From the NCBI GenBank assembly GCA_036250225.1, contig JAPZLL010000044.1, positions 62,001 to 126,000 of the forward strand: a DNA stretch of 64,000 nucleotides, read 5' to 3'. Positions 54,666 to 64,000 of this stretch are shown here, piece by piece; the stretch's first letter is position 1, and the number at the start of each line of letters is the position of its first letter. Under the pieces are notes generated by a model. The model searched no databases and was not told where the DNA came from. It worked only from the letters and a program-made list of their open reading frames with translations. A program made the translations under genes and the position numbers. Source of the stretch: Cercophora sp. LCS_1. Its lineage: Eukaryota > Ascomycota > Sordariomycetes > Sordariales > Lasiosphaeriaceae.

Positions 54666-56907
54666 TTATGCGGTGAACTTCCCGGTGAGTCTGATATCCC
54701 TGGAGCTGGAGCCAACGCTAACACCAAAGTCTCCAGCGGGCACAACCCAGTTCTGCGTCCTGGTATCCCAGTAGCTGAGGTCCTTCCTCCTCAAGTTGAA
54801 GGTGGCAGTTCCCTTGGCACCCGGCGCAAGCTTGAGCTTGGAGAAGCCACGCAGCTGCTTAGGCGGCGTCGCAGGCGCAGACGAGGGAAGAGTGATGTAC
54901 AACTGCGCAACCTCGGCGCCCTGGACACCACCCGAGTTGGTGACATCAACCGTGACAGTAGCCACGGTATCGAAAAGATCAGCACGGCCACCGGGGACAG
55001 TAGCACCAGCCGCAGGTCCCGACTTGGCGTTGGAAGTGACAGCGATATTGGCGTAGGTAAAGTTGGTGTAGGCTATTCCTCGTCAGTGCCAGTGCCATCA
55101 CCATCCCGGGACAGAAGAACTTACAAAGCCCAAACCCGAACTCATACCTCGGCTCGATCTTATTCTGATCAAAATACCGATAATCAATAAACAGCCCCTC
55201 CCTGAAATCGTCATTCCCAGTCACCACCCTCGCATTGTAATCCGCCTCGCGCTTGGCAATGGTATACGGCAGCTTGCCCGACGGCGAAACAACACCATAC
55301 AAGACGTCGACCAGCGCATTACCGTTCTCCTGACTGGGCAAGCCAGCCCACACAATAGCCTTGACGTTCGGCAGCGCCTGGATCGTCTCCAGAATGACCG
55401 GGCCCGTGGCATGCACCACAACGACAACATTCTGGTTCGTCTGCGCGACGGCCTGGACGAGCTGGTTCCCGTTGAACCACGGATCGAGATTATCCCTGTC
55501 GCCGGTTTTCGCCCCAGGCTGCGTGATGTATCCCTCGCCCGAATTGGCGGTAATCACCACAATCGCGACATCAGCGCCCTGGACAACGCCCTGCACGCCG
55601 TTGGCGTTGTCGTTGTTGTGCAGCGATACCTGCGTCCCATCGGCCTGGGCGCGCGTGCGGATGGCGTCGTACGGCGCGACGAAGTACGGATACTCGGTTG
55701 TTCCAGAACCCCACCCCATGCCGAGGGCGCCGGAGTTGCACCCGCGATCGACGCACGCGTTGGCGCCGCGCGGGTTGACGATGGCGGCCGACCCGACGAG
55801 GGCGATCTTGGAGGGCTTCTTGAGGGGGAGGATGCCACCCGTGTTCTTGAGGAGGACGATACCGTCGCGCGCAACCGCGCGGATGTTCTCGGCGTGGTTG
55901 CCGCGGACGTTGGCCTTGATGTTGATGGGTGGGTATCCGGAGTTTTGCTTGAGGAGGTACCATGACGCGAGGATGCGGCGACACATGTCGTCGAGACGGG
56001 TGCGCTGGACCTGGTTGCTGTTGACGGCCTGGGTGAGGGCGGGGCCCCAGAGGATGTTGCGGCCGTTGAAGTCGGAGCCTGGCATGGTCAGGTCCAGACC
56101 GGTGTTGGCGGCTTGGACGGTGCTGTGCTGCGCGTTCCAGTCGGTGACGACGTAGCCCTTGAAGCCGAGCTCGGTTTTGAGGATCTGGTTCATGATCTTG
56201 TCGTTTTCGCACGCCCACGTGCCGTTGATCTTGTTGTATGAGCACATGATTGCTGCGACGTTGGCGTGGACGGCGTCGGCAAAGGGCCAGAGATACAGCT
56301 CGTGCAGCGTGCGGTCGTCGACGTTGCTGCTCATGGTTTCGCGGTTGAGTTCTTGCTCGTTGGCGATGTAGTGCTTGGCTGTGGCTTGGACGCCGGCGGC
56401 CTGGAAGCCCTCGACTGTCACGCCGGTGACGATGCCTTGGAGGTAGGGGTCCGCGCCGAAACCTTCCCAGTTGCGGCCGGCGTGGGGGATCTTGCCGAGG
56501 GCACCCGGGGCGGGGCCCAGGAGGACATGGATGCCGCAGCCCTTGGCTTCGGCGCCGATGTACTCGGCACGCTGGCGGATTAGGTCAAGATCCCAGGTTG
56601 ACGCGGCCTGGATGCCAGGCGTGAAGGCGTTGGTGCCGGTGCCGAAGCGGATGCCCAGCGGCCCGTCCTGCAGACATAGCTGGGGGTAGTTGATGGACGA
56701 GATGGGCGCCGTGTTACCGACGCAGGGCCCCTTGTCCCAGCCGATGCCCGTCACCATGTTGACCTTGTCCTGCGCCGACATGCGCGCCAACGCGGTATTG
56801 GCCTGCGTGTAGGCCGCCTCCCACGCCTCGGGACCCTTGGGCGCCTGCGCGCGTGCAAGCGAGGCCGCACCCAGCAGGGCGGCGCCGGCGGTGATCTTGA
56901 GATGCAT
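54666..56907 (-). CDS. Secreted GH3 beta-glucosidase
   Basis: Exon 1 is 56907-55125 and exon 2 is 55072-54666, with a 52 bp intron whose splicing restores EFGFGLSYTNFTY; the product has 729 residues. Starting at the second Met gives a good signal peptide (MHLKITAGAALLGAASLARA); an upstream in-frame ATG at 56928 is less likely. GH3 landmarks: LQDGPLGIRFG, GRNWEGFGADPYL, KHYIANEQE, and the nucleophile Asp in GYVVTDWNAQHS (near residue 256). The second domain and a C-terminal fibronectin-III-like domain follow. The length matches Trichoderma Cel3A-type enzymes. It releases glucose from cellobiose and related beta-glucosides outside the cell. A TATA-like box lies near 57007-57013. Confidence 0.93.
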
Positions 56908-57006
56908 GATGTCGGCGGTCGGACTCAAGTGGTGTTGATGCCAGCCCTCAACATCAACGTCAACGCTCGGGAATATTTCGTCGCATCGGGGAGACCCCGC
57001 GCACGA

Positions 57007-57013
57007 CTTATAC
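57007..57013 (-). promoter_or_regulatory. TATA-like box of the GH3 gene
   Basis: Reverse-strand GTATAAG about 100 bp before the preferred ATG at 56907. Confidence 0.4.
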
Positions 57014-57784
57014 CGCCGGCCATGGCCTGGTCAGACGCGCCCTGGCTGCCCAGTAGTGCCCAGTCGGAACACGGCGATATTTAATAGAGTAGCTCCCGCC
57101 TGTCGTCTCCACACGGCTCTCTCTCACAGGCGCGCTCCAGACTTTTCGGCGGCGTGGCCCCCGAGAAATGGAGAATCCTGGCCATGGCAAAGGTGGGAAA
57201 ACCGCGTTGCGTGGGATAAATGGGCGGGGATGCGTCTCGTGGATGGAACAAGAGCCGGGAGCCAAGAGATGATATTCGCAAGTCTCAAACGACGCCCCAT
57301 AGCCGGCCCGCATTGCCAGATTAATTAGCCAATTTATCGCGCAGCGTTCCCAAATGCCACCGTCTATAATACCCCGCAAGTTCCTCAACTAGTGCCGTCC
57401 GTCTGCCGATACACTGACGTCGAGGCTTTCCCGATGCGGATGTGTCGCCCGTTCCGCCCCAAAAGCTCCGAGCGTTTCCCCGGCCGACACAGGCCTGTGC
57501 CGCTTCATCACGGGACTGGATGATTTTACCTGCTCATTTTCATGGGTCTGGGGTGTTGTGAGATTGAATTCACGTTGACGTGAGCGCTGCGGTCGCTGTC
57601 AGTGGGACTCTTGAGACTCTGGAAACCGTATCTCGATTTGGGTCCGGCCACTTGCCCGCATTCACAAAAGCTGTTCTTATTGAGGGTACCTGGCCGTAGT
57701 GTGAGCTCTCAAACTCTCAGTGAACATACATGGATTCAAGGAGACCACAATTCAAGAAGCCACTGTCGGGACTCTCCTCAAGAA

Positions 57785-57884
57785 CACTTCCCTGTGTTTT
57801 TTTCTCTTCGCCCCCCTCCACCCTCTCCTCTCCCTATCCCTCCCTCTCCTCTCCCCCTCCTCTCCCCCTCTCTCGCTCTCCGTG

Positions 57885-57924
<40 letters not shown>
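57785..57924. repeat. Pyrimidine tract plus (TG)n microsatellite
   Basis: About 95 bp of almost pure C/T on the plus strand (57785-57880) runs straight into about 40 bp of TG repeats with a single interruption (57882-57924). Such tracts can adopt non-B DNA forms. Confidence 0.9.
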
Positions 57925-57926
<2 letters not shown>

Positions 57927-58413
57927 CGCAACCGAGGTAGCCTCGGGAAATGGTTCATCAGCTGGTTGATCGACTGATCGATGGTCAGGGACCCGATATC
58001 GAACTCTTAATTGCGCCAAAGTACTGGGGGCATCCCCTGGTGCCGGTTCTGCAACGGCGAGGAAATGGTGACGTTTGGATTGGCGAGCGGCGAAAGTTCT
58101 TTGACTGGTAGGAGCAAGGTGTCGTTTGGGCCCTGTTGGGAAAGAGCAGTCAGTTACACCTGCCACAGTTTCGCGTCGCCGCTCGAGCTCCCCGGGACAA
58201 CCGATGGGGTTTCTTTTGTTCTGGGTACAATCGTGTCCCTCGTGGCAATTGTCTTGGTCGATGATGGTGATGGTTGTTCGGAGGGTCCCCTGGTCTTCCA
58301 TGTAACGGGCTAGGAGGTTTCCTATCGGCGGGTGTTTCTTGGGATAGAATTGGTCCTCTCGGGCGGGCACGAACGGGGAGTTGGCCCCGGCAGCCAACTC
58401 CATTTTCCTGCCA

Positions 58414-58549
58414 CCCGTCGAAAAACGGAGTGACCAAAGAACAACACCCGCAAAATAAAGGTAAAACCCCCATGCGGGCAAAACTGCCCATACCGACTTT
58501 ACCACCTCTTCCACCGACCCGATCCTTGGTCCCGCCGTTTTTCGACGGG
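58414..58549. repeat. Perfect 15-bp inverted repeat with 106-bp spacer
   Basis: The sequence cccgtcgaaaaacgg at 58414-58428 is the exact reverse complement of 58535-58549. Each arm is followed on its right by a similar gtgac-aaagaa word in the same orientation, so the arms are inverted while their right flanks are direct repeats. Confidence 0.7.
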
Positions 58550-59524
58550 GTGACAAAAGAATAGGTGCTGCCAGGGCCAACACGTGTAAGCTAGAGAAGC
58601 GGTAAGCAGAAGATTTCTCCTTCCTGGCGCGATAGTTGGCAAGCTGGGTCGCCGAGCTCGGCCATGATGGGACGGTGTTTCCTCTAAGATGAAGGACGGG
58701 ACAAATGGGGCAGAATCATGATTTATAGCTGATGCGGATAGGGTTGAGTGCGCGGTTACGGGTGCCCGTGGCGCCAACTATCTCGCGAAACTTTCAAATT
58801 AAAAAGTCAAACCCGGAATTTTCTCGGAAATCGGGTGAATCATGAAGATGACCTGGTCTTCGTGTCGATCACGATTGGGATATCTGATGCATTGTTTTTT
58901 TTTTTTTTGGATGTGTGAGCACTAAACCTGACTTGTATTGCGCATGAAGCCTTGTTGCCCAGCAGCGTTGTTTACTTTGGCGCCACCCCCTGAGCGACCC
59001 CCATTGTGTGCAAGCGATGTGCGAAACAAAAGTCCTCCCATTATGGTTATCTCGGGCAGAGCTTGACTCCATATATAAAGTTACAAATCCCCAGTATGGA
59101 CCAATCATCATAGTCCACGTCCAGTCTTTTGTCCCTTGCATACCAGATCCTTTTGGCGCGGTGATGTCCAAGGGCCGAGGTCACGATCTGCTGCACTAAT
59201 GAACTCACACAAGTTGAAGCCGAGAATTCCAAGGACGGCATTCCACGTTGGCGGCTCTTCCACTGACGACCTTACCAAGCAGGAACAGACGCTTTTAATG
59301 GCACATACTCCTCCCGCCTGATGGACAAGATGAGAGGAAGACAAGCCAAGGCCCTACGGACACCAACCTAGGTCGCTATAAATATCGACTCCTAGTCCCC
59401 GGTAAAAGTTGCTGCAGCCACTTTCCTTTCGCGCCATCGATAATGTGGCTAACACCTCCGCATGACCAGCAAACGAGGGAGCCCAGACCCTCGTGAACAT
59501 TCCCCATGACCACCAGAGCAAAGC

Positions 59525-60421
59525 TCACAGCTTCACATCCTCGGTCATACTCCTAACCAACAACTTCTCCCTCCTATCCCTGCGAAAGAGGTAAACCATC
59601 AAAGTCGACACCGCAGCGAAAGCCGCAACACACCCAATAGCAATGCCCGCAATGGCCTCCTTGGACAACCCATCCGATCCATCCTCATGGTGTTCCTCCT
59701 CATGGTCATGATCATGACCATCCTCCCCATGCCCATGCGCCCCTTCATCATCACCATGCTCCTCCGCCGTGGCATTAAAACAAGGAATCTCAAACGTAAA
59801 CTTTGCCGCCTCGACAAACGTTACATCAGCACACGAATAAAACGTCTGATTCGTCTCGGTATGCCTCTTGTGCGAATGGTGCGGATCAATCCACTCGGCA
59901 ACATATCGCAACTGCAGCGTTGCGTTCTTGCCTTCTCCTGCTTGAAGCGCGGGCATAGGGATGCACACGTGCTCAAAGTCCAAGGAGTCGACGCCGCTCA
60001 AGACAGTTTTAAAGTCATCGTTGTTTTCCGGGTCTTTTGACGTCAATAACCTGTTTCAGTCGCGCCAGAACACAGGAACGAAAGAAGAATGGAAAGGCAT
60101 ACCCTCAGAAAAAGAAATAGAAACCCGTACGTCAAAAACCTCCTGCTTCCCATCCAGCGCCAACGACCCACCGGCTATGCCGCGTTAGTTTCCGCGCCAT
60201 CATCGCCGAAGCGCGGGAGACGAACTGGTCGGAAATAAAGTACGTTCCTTGGCGGCGCGGTTCGCGCTTCCGCACGGCGCCGTCATGCCGCTTTCTGCGC
60301 TCCATGTGCGCTCGGGTGGCCACATGAAGCCTAGGGGCGCCATGTTGGTTTCGTCATCGCCGTGGGAGAGGCCATGGCGGGCGAGGGCGAGGATGGCCAT
60401 TATTTTGGATAGGCGTGGCAT
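59525..60421 (-). CDS. BIM1/X325-like copper-binding protein with His-rich segment and C-terminal TM
   Basis: Exons 60421-60244, 60174-60103 and 60033-59525 give 252 residues. Cleavage of the signal peptide after residue 19 would leave His20 as the N-terminus, as required for the copper site of LPMO-related X325 proteins. Family features are PLGFMWPPERT, APCGS near residue 50, HVCIPMPAL and YSCADVTFVE. Known members (Cryptococcus Bim1) help copper uptake at the cell surface. Here the domain is followed by a His/Asp/Glu-rich stretch with HGHGEDGHDHDHEEEHH, then a TM helix (IAGIAIGCVAAFAAVSTLMV) and a short basic tail with no GPI signal. The next gene upstream is also His-rich. Confidence 0.78.
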
Positions 60422-60844
60422 TTTGAGGTAATCGAAGAAATATCACAGGATGCGACGGTGATATTGAAGGTAAAACTTCGTGAGGGAGATGATGGTGAAC
60501 CAAGTGAAGGGAATGTCACCACGGTGAGGGGAAGATAGAGCAGTGGAGTCGCAAGGGCAAAAATATCAATGGTGGCTCTTGGCTATCTTGGAGTGCTTGG
60601 CGGTGATGGAGGATCCGCTCTACGGAGGATGATCCGGTCATGGAATAACGTCATGGGAATTCTTATCTGGCATCTCATGGGAAAGCGGATTGTTGCCAGG
60701 AGCAAAGCACAATCAACTGAACTGGTGCTCATGATCCAACTAGACTTGCTTTGAGCCAATTGTAGGTTGTATATACAATTTTCATTAGTACAATAGCTTC
60801 ATCACGTCTGGTGATGGTTTGAACCGCCCCGGTTCCAACCCGCT

Positions 60845-61372
60845 TTACATGAACCACCTCCAGAAAGGCACTGGCCTGCCGCCGGCAGCGCTGGATGCCG
60901 TTGCGCTAGATGCTGCGCTGCCGCTTGCGGTCCCAGAGGTCGAGGCAGAAGAAGCGGCCGTGCTGGCAGAAGAGGCGGCAGTTGTGCTGACCGAGATAAG
61001 AGTGGTCTCGTGGGTATGATCATGGTGGTCATGGGCGGAAGCAGACGTGGAGGACTTGGTGGAAGAAGTGGTGAGCACAACAGGGGGTGTGTTCAGGTTG
61101 GTCGTGACGGGAGCAGCAGCAGCAGTGGTGGCAGTGGTGGCAGTGGTGGCAGCGACAGGGTGGTCGTGATCATGGACCTCACTCTCCAACGGTGGTGTTG
61201 AGTGGTCGTGATCCTGGTTGAGCTCGGCCCAGTTGACGCCGCCAGTGTTGTGGTCCGCAAGTGCCGGGACAGCGCTAAAACAGTTGTCAGCAAATGGGCA
61301 TCATGTATCCAGATAGAGGAGGGTAACGCACTAGGCCGCGAGGACCGCTGCGAGGTAAACAAACGACTTCAT
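60845..61372 (-). CDS. Small secreted His-rich protein
   Basis: Exon 1 is 61372-61332 and exon 2 is 61274-60845 (57 bp intron), giving 156 residues. The intron is needed to complete the signal peptide MKSFVYLAAVLAAYAVPALA. The mature part has three His/Asp clusters (DHDHS, HDHDHP and HDHHDHTHE) separated by Ala/Thr/Ser-rich low-complexity sequence, and ends GGRPVPFWRWFM. Such clusters bind Zn, Cu or Ni. No globular domain is seen; the C-terminal Ala/Ser-rich stretch could be a GPI-type signal, but the last residues are not strongly hydrophobic. It lies 423 bp upstream of the X325-like gene in the same orientation. No family recognised. Confidence 0.65.
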
Positions 61373-61788
61373 TTTGACGGGTTGACCTGGATGATCAAAA
61401 CGGACAGAGGCGAGTTCAGCGAATGTCAATTTCGCTGGATGACAGGATGGCCACGCAGCCTTTAATACGGTGAGCGACCCGGACGCATGGTTAGAGCAAG
61501 ATTGAGAAGCTTTCCGGGGCTATCACCCCTGTCATTTAGCCTGGGCAGAGATAACAAACGCCCCATGTGGAGAGCCGATCCGGGGATTGGGAGCGCTACG
61601 GTGGAGGCATTTTGCCGCTTGACGAGAAGCGAGCGTCCGGCATCTCGACCGGTCGTGTCGCGCCCCGATTCTGCCCGCCGCATGGCCTGACAAGAGTCGG
61701 AGGCGGAAAGATAGAAAGGGAAAGTGACGTGGGATTGAAGGAACGAAGCGCTGATTATATACAAAACGGATATGTCAAAAAGAAGGAA

Positions 61789-63198
61789 TTAGATATGCTC
61801 GGCCATGCCAAGCGAATTGTTCCCGCCGTTGAACGCAACGAACTGGGACTTGAAGAAGATATCGCCCCAAATCTGGAGCGGGATAGTGCTTGGTTGGATC
61901 CCACCGAAACACGTGTTACCCTGGACAGGCGCGAAGTTGATGTCCTCACCCTTGACCTTGGCCATGTAAACACCCCCAACGTCGACAAAAAGATCCGGGA
62001 GAGCTTGGTTGCACGGAACTGTGATGCCACCGATCTCAGGGTCGTCACGGGCCCCGGGGACTTGACTGTAATATGCGTCTGCGACCTCTGGAGAGACGAG
62101 CATGAGGGTGGTGCCCGTATCGGCGATGGCCTGTGATCGAGCCGTCCTCACACGTCGCTGGTCTGTTCCGGCTGAGAAGCCAGATGTCGGGAACTGCCAG
62201 AACCCATCGGTCGTGTTGACGGGGATCCAAGCCATCTCGCCTGTGAACTTGGAAGAGTCGATGCGGCCAAACTCGTAGGCCCCGACAGCGTTGGCGCGGA
62301 GATCGGCAGTAAAGACAGGCTCGGCAAGGGAGGGCATGACGTTTTCGAAGAAAGTCTTTTGCTGTTGGGGTTCGACAGTGTTGAGTGTGGAGAATGACAG
62401 GCCGAGCAAGCCACTGAGGGACATATCCTCAATGAACGACTGTGACACGTCTGTGGCAAGCTCGATTGCTTGACGGTCAACGGTGGCGCCACCAATGCTG
62501 ACAGTGTCGAGGCCGACGTTGCCAGAAGCCCCGGAGTCATCGCCGTATTGGATGGAGAACGTTGCATCGCGGAGCGGCTCGAATGTTGGCGACCCATTGG
62601 GATCGTAAAGTGAGTGGCCACGGAGGGCCGCGCGAGAGAGCTGAGGGTTGAACACCCACAAGTCGGCTGACCCGGTGTCAAAGTCCATGTAGACGGTCTG
62701 TCCGCCGATACTGACAGGGGAGATATACTCGATGTCACCGGGCTCGGGTGTTGCTGACACCAGACCGACATCTGATGAGCCAAGACCACCAGAAGACCCG
62801 GGTGTCAATGGCTGCCCCGTTGGGTCCGTCGATCCTGCCGTACCAAACCCGCCTCCCATGCCGGGCGGCCCTCCCATGCCTGGCCCGCCCATGCCACCTC
62901 CCATGCCGCCTCCCATGCCAGGTTTCTCAACACCAACACTCGCCGCCTTGCTCTCGGCACTCTCGGCGTCAAACGCCGCAGCTCCTTGCTTCCTCATAGC
63001 ATCCAACAGCCCCTGGGGAATGGGCATGCGGTACTTGCGATAAGCCTTCAAGAGTTCCCTCGGTCCATTGCGGCCCTTGAAGTTGCCGTTTCTTGTCCGC
63101 TCAACCTTGAATGATCGTTTCTGAATGGGGGCCGGCACAGCCGTCACCCACTGAAGGAGTAAGGCCAGAAGCAACACAGCCAAAAGAGTGGACTGCAT
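61789..63198 (-). CDS. Secreted pepsin-like aspartic protease with Met/Gly-rich linker
   Basis: An intronless 469-residue A1-family protease. A signal peptide (residues 1-20) and a basic propeptide (about 22-90) come first. The two catalytic Asp are in DFDTGSADLW (Asp174) and ADTGTTLM (Asp360), and IQYGDDSGASG is the flap region. The last part has the usual C-x-n-C pair (VPCNQ, NTCFGG) and WGDIFFKSQFVAFNGG. It would cut proteins outside the cell at acidic pH after self-activation. Between propeptide and enzyme, residues 93-119 form a repeat of GMGG units with six Met, not usual for the family. It is the first of three same-strand genes for secreted proteins. Confidence 0.93.
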   Translation of the reverse strand: MQSTLLAVLLLALLLQWVTAVPAPIQKRSFKVERTRNGNFKGRNGPRELLKAYRKYRMPIPQGLLDAMRKQGAAAFDAESAESKAASVGVEKPGMGGGMGGGMGGPGMGGPPGMGGGFGTAGSTDPTGQPLTPGSSGGLGSSDVGLVSATPEPGDIEYISPVSIGGQTVYMDFDTGSADLWVFNPQLSRAALRGHSLYDPNGSPTFEPLRDATFSIQYGDDSGASGNVGLDTVSIGGATVDRQAIELATDVSQSFIEDMSLSGLLGLSFSTLNTVEPQQQKTFFENVMPSLAEPVFTADLRANAVGAYEFGRIDSSKFTGEMAWIPVNTTDGFWQFPTSGFSAGTDQRRVRTARSQAIADTGTTLMLVSPEVADAYYSQVPGARDDPEIGGITVPCNQALPDLFVDVGGVYMAKVKGEDINFAPVQGNTCFGGIQPSTIPLQIWGDIFFKSQFVAFNGGNNSLGMAEHI

Positions 63199-64000
63199 TG
63201 CGGTGGGCTGAAGAAAAATGCCACGCCAGGTGGTGTGTAACGTGTGATTGAAAGAAGGATAATGGAAAATAAAGCGATGGATGAACCACCCTTTGGCCCA
63301 CAGGTAAGAAAGAGAGAAAGATCAACGACCAAAGGATGGATGCATGTGCGTCGTTGGGGCGGGATGACAAAGTTTGAGAGTCCGAGAAAGGAACGTGAAC
63401 AAACCGTTGGGCGAACGACAAGAAATAGTCGGCTCCATGGTCATCTCCAAAGGTGCCATGGATCAAGCCATGGTTGCCATGGCCGAGACCCCGAGTGTCC
63501 CTCGATGGAGGCCTCGAGTCGAGCCTGGGGCCAAGGGGCTTTGGTGAGAGCTGCGCGCCAGAGCGCAATGTTCCCCCCATTCCATTCGATGTCGAGAGTG
63601 GAGAGTGAGATGTGAGAGCTCCAATGGTGCGACACTCCGGGTGAACTTGAGCTTCCACATGGTCGGGATGGGGTGGCGTTGAGACAAGCTTTTGACCGAA
63701 CAAGCCCCCGGTGAGAGGGCGTGGCCAGCATGCAAACAGCTTGATCCTTCTCAGGGGTGTACTCAGTATTTGGCGCCAAGACTTGAAACTGTTAACCGTT
63801 ACGGGGGCCTGCAAGAGCTTGACATGAAAGCCAATGGCGACGAAAGGCGGGCGCACGGCAGCTGCTCGCTGAAAGGTTCGGCGGCATTGAGGATGCTGCA
63901 AGAGGCCTGGAAAGCAAAAGCTGGCGAGTGGCTAACCACTTGACTAGCCAACGCGAATGAGAATCGTGATGCACCGAAACTGTGGCCACCTGGGCGTCGA
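63199..64000. other. Upstream region at right window edge
   Basis: About 0.8 kb containing the promoter of the aspartic protease gene. Overlapping open frames (for example 63101-63901 minus) share bases with the protease start and have no motifs. Confidence 0.35.

Larger units (their letters stand above)
57014..59524. other. Gene-poor stretch with simple repeats
   Basis: About 2.5 kb. It contains a pyrimidine-rich tract, a TG microsatellite and an inverted repeat, listed separately, plus an oligo-T run at 58894-58907. I see no supported gene; the frames crossing the microsatellite are artefacts of its repeats. Confidence 0.45.

Noticed and set aside
54636..55190. 184-residue forward frame opposite the GH3 C-terminus
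   Set aside because: Antisense shadow of the GH3 exon 2 and intron.
57834..58583. 249-residue frame with a Thr-His repeat
   Set aside because: The THTH stretch is just the TG microsatellite translated; no other coding evidence.

Overview
The window looks like nuclear DNA of a filamentous ascomycete (Pezizomycotina, probably Sordariomycetes). Genes are separated by long intergenic stretches. Most carry zero to four short GT-AG introns (47 to 70 bp, some with a visible CTAAC-type branch site). The gene families are typical of moulds: HET-domain proteins, a Pth11-like rhodopsin-fold receptor, secreted GH3, GH114 and aspartic protease enzymes, a P450, a zinc-cluster regulator and CFEM-like or small cysteine-rich secreted proteins. 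All exon structures below were inferred by reading splice sites and frames by eye, so edges may be off by a base or a codon.

Left part (1-17 kb): a broken RBR-type ubiquitin-ligase fragment at the edge; a GT4 glycosyltransferase (minus) facing away from a three-exon UDP-glucose 6-dehydrogenase (plus); a secreted GH114 polygalactosaminidase divergent from a secreted GMC oxidoreductase; an ankyrin-repeat protein; and a four-TM protein with a large ectodomain. The first genes suggest a shared theme of uronic-acid or amino-sugar glycoconjugates.

Middle (18-39 kb): an unknown two-exon protein; an AT-rich stretch with a frameshifted MADS-like relic; a tiny eight-cysteine secreted protein; a MYND zinc-finger protein; a HET-gene fragment interrupted by a solo LTR; a five-exon P450; a Pth11-like receptor; a second solo LTR of the same family with perfect target-site duplications; a medium-chain reductase; a strange tRNA-like Pol III unit with a duplicated arm; a small secreted protein; then about 4.5 kb with almost nothing.

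Right part (39-64 kb): a CFEM-like membrane protein; a second ectodomain membrane protein; a zinc-cluster regulator whose DNA-binding domain is split by an in-frame intron; an HNH-domain pseudogene; an intact HET protein; an intron-containing tRNA-Ala; an unknown gene cut by one in-frame stop; and a secreted GH3 beta-glucosidase. The window ends with three genes in one orientation: a BIM1/X325-like copper protein with a His-rich tail, a secreted His-rich protein, and an aspartic protease with a Met/Gly-rich linker. That last trio is the most suggestive candidate for an undescribed functional unit (extracellular metal handling), but the link is inference from composition and proximity. I see no biosynthetic gene cluster core, CRISPR array or intact transposon.
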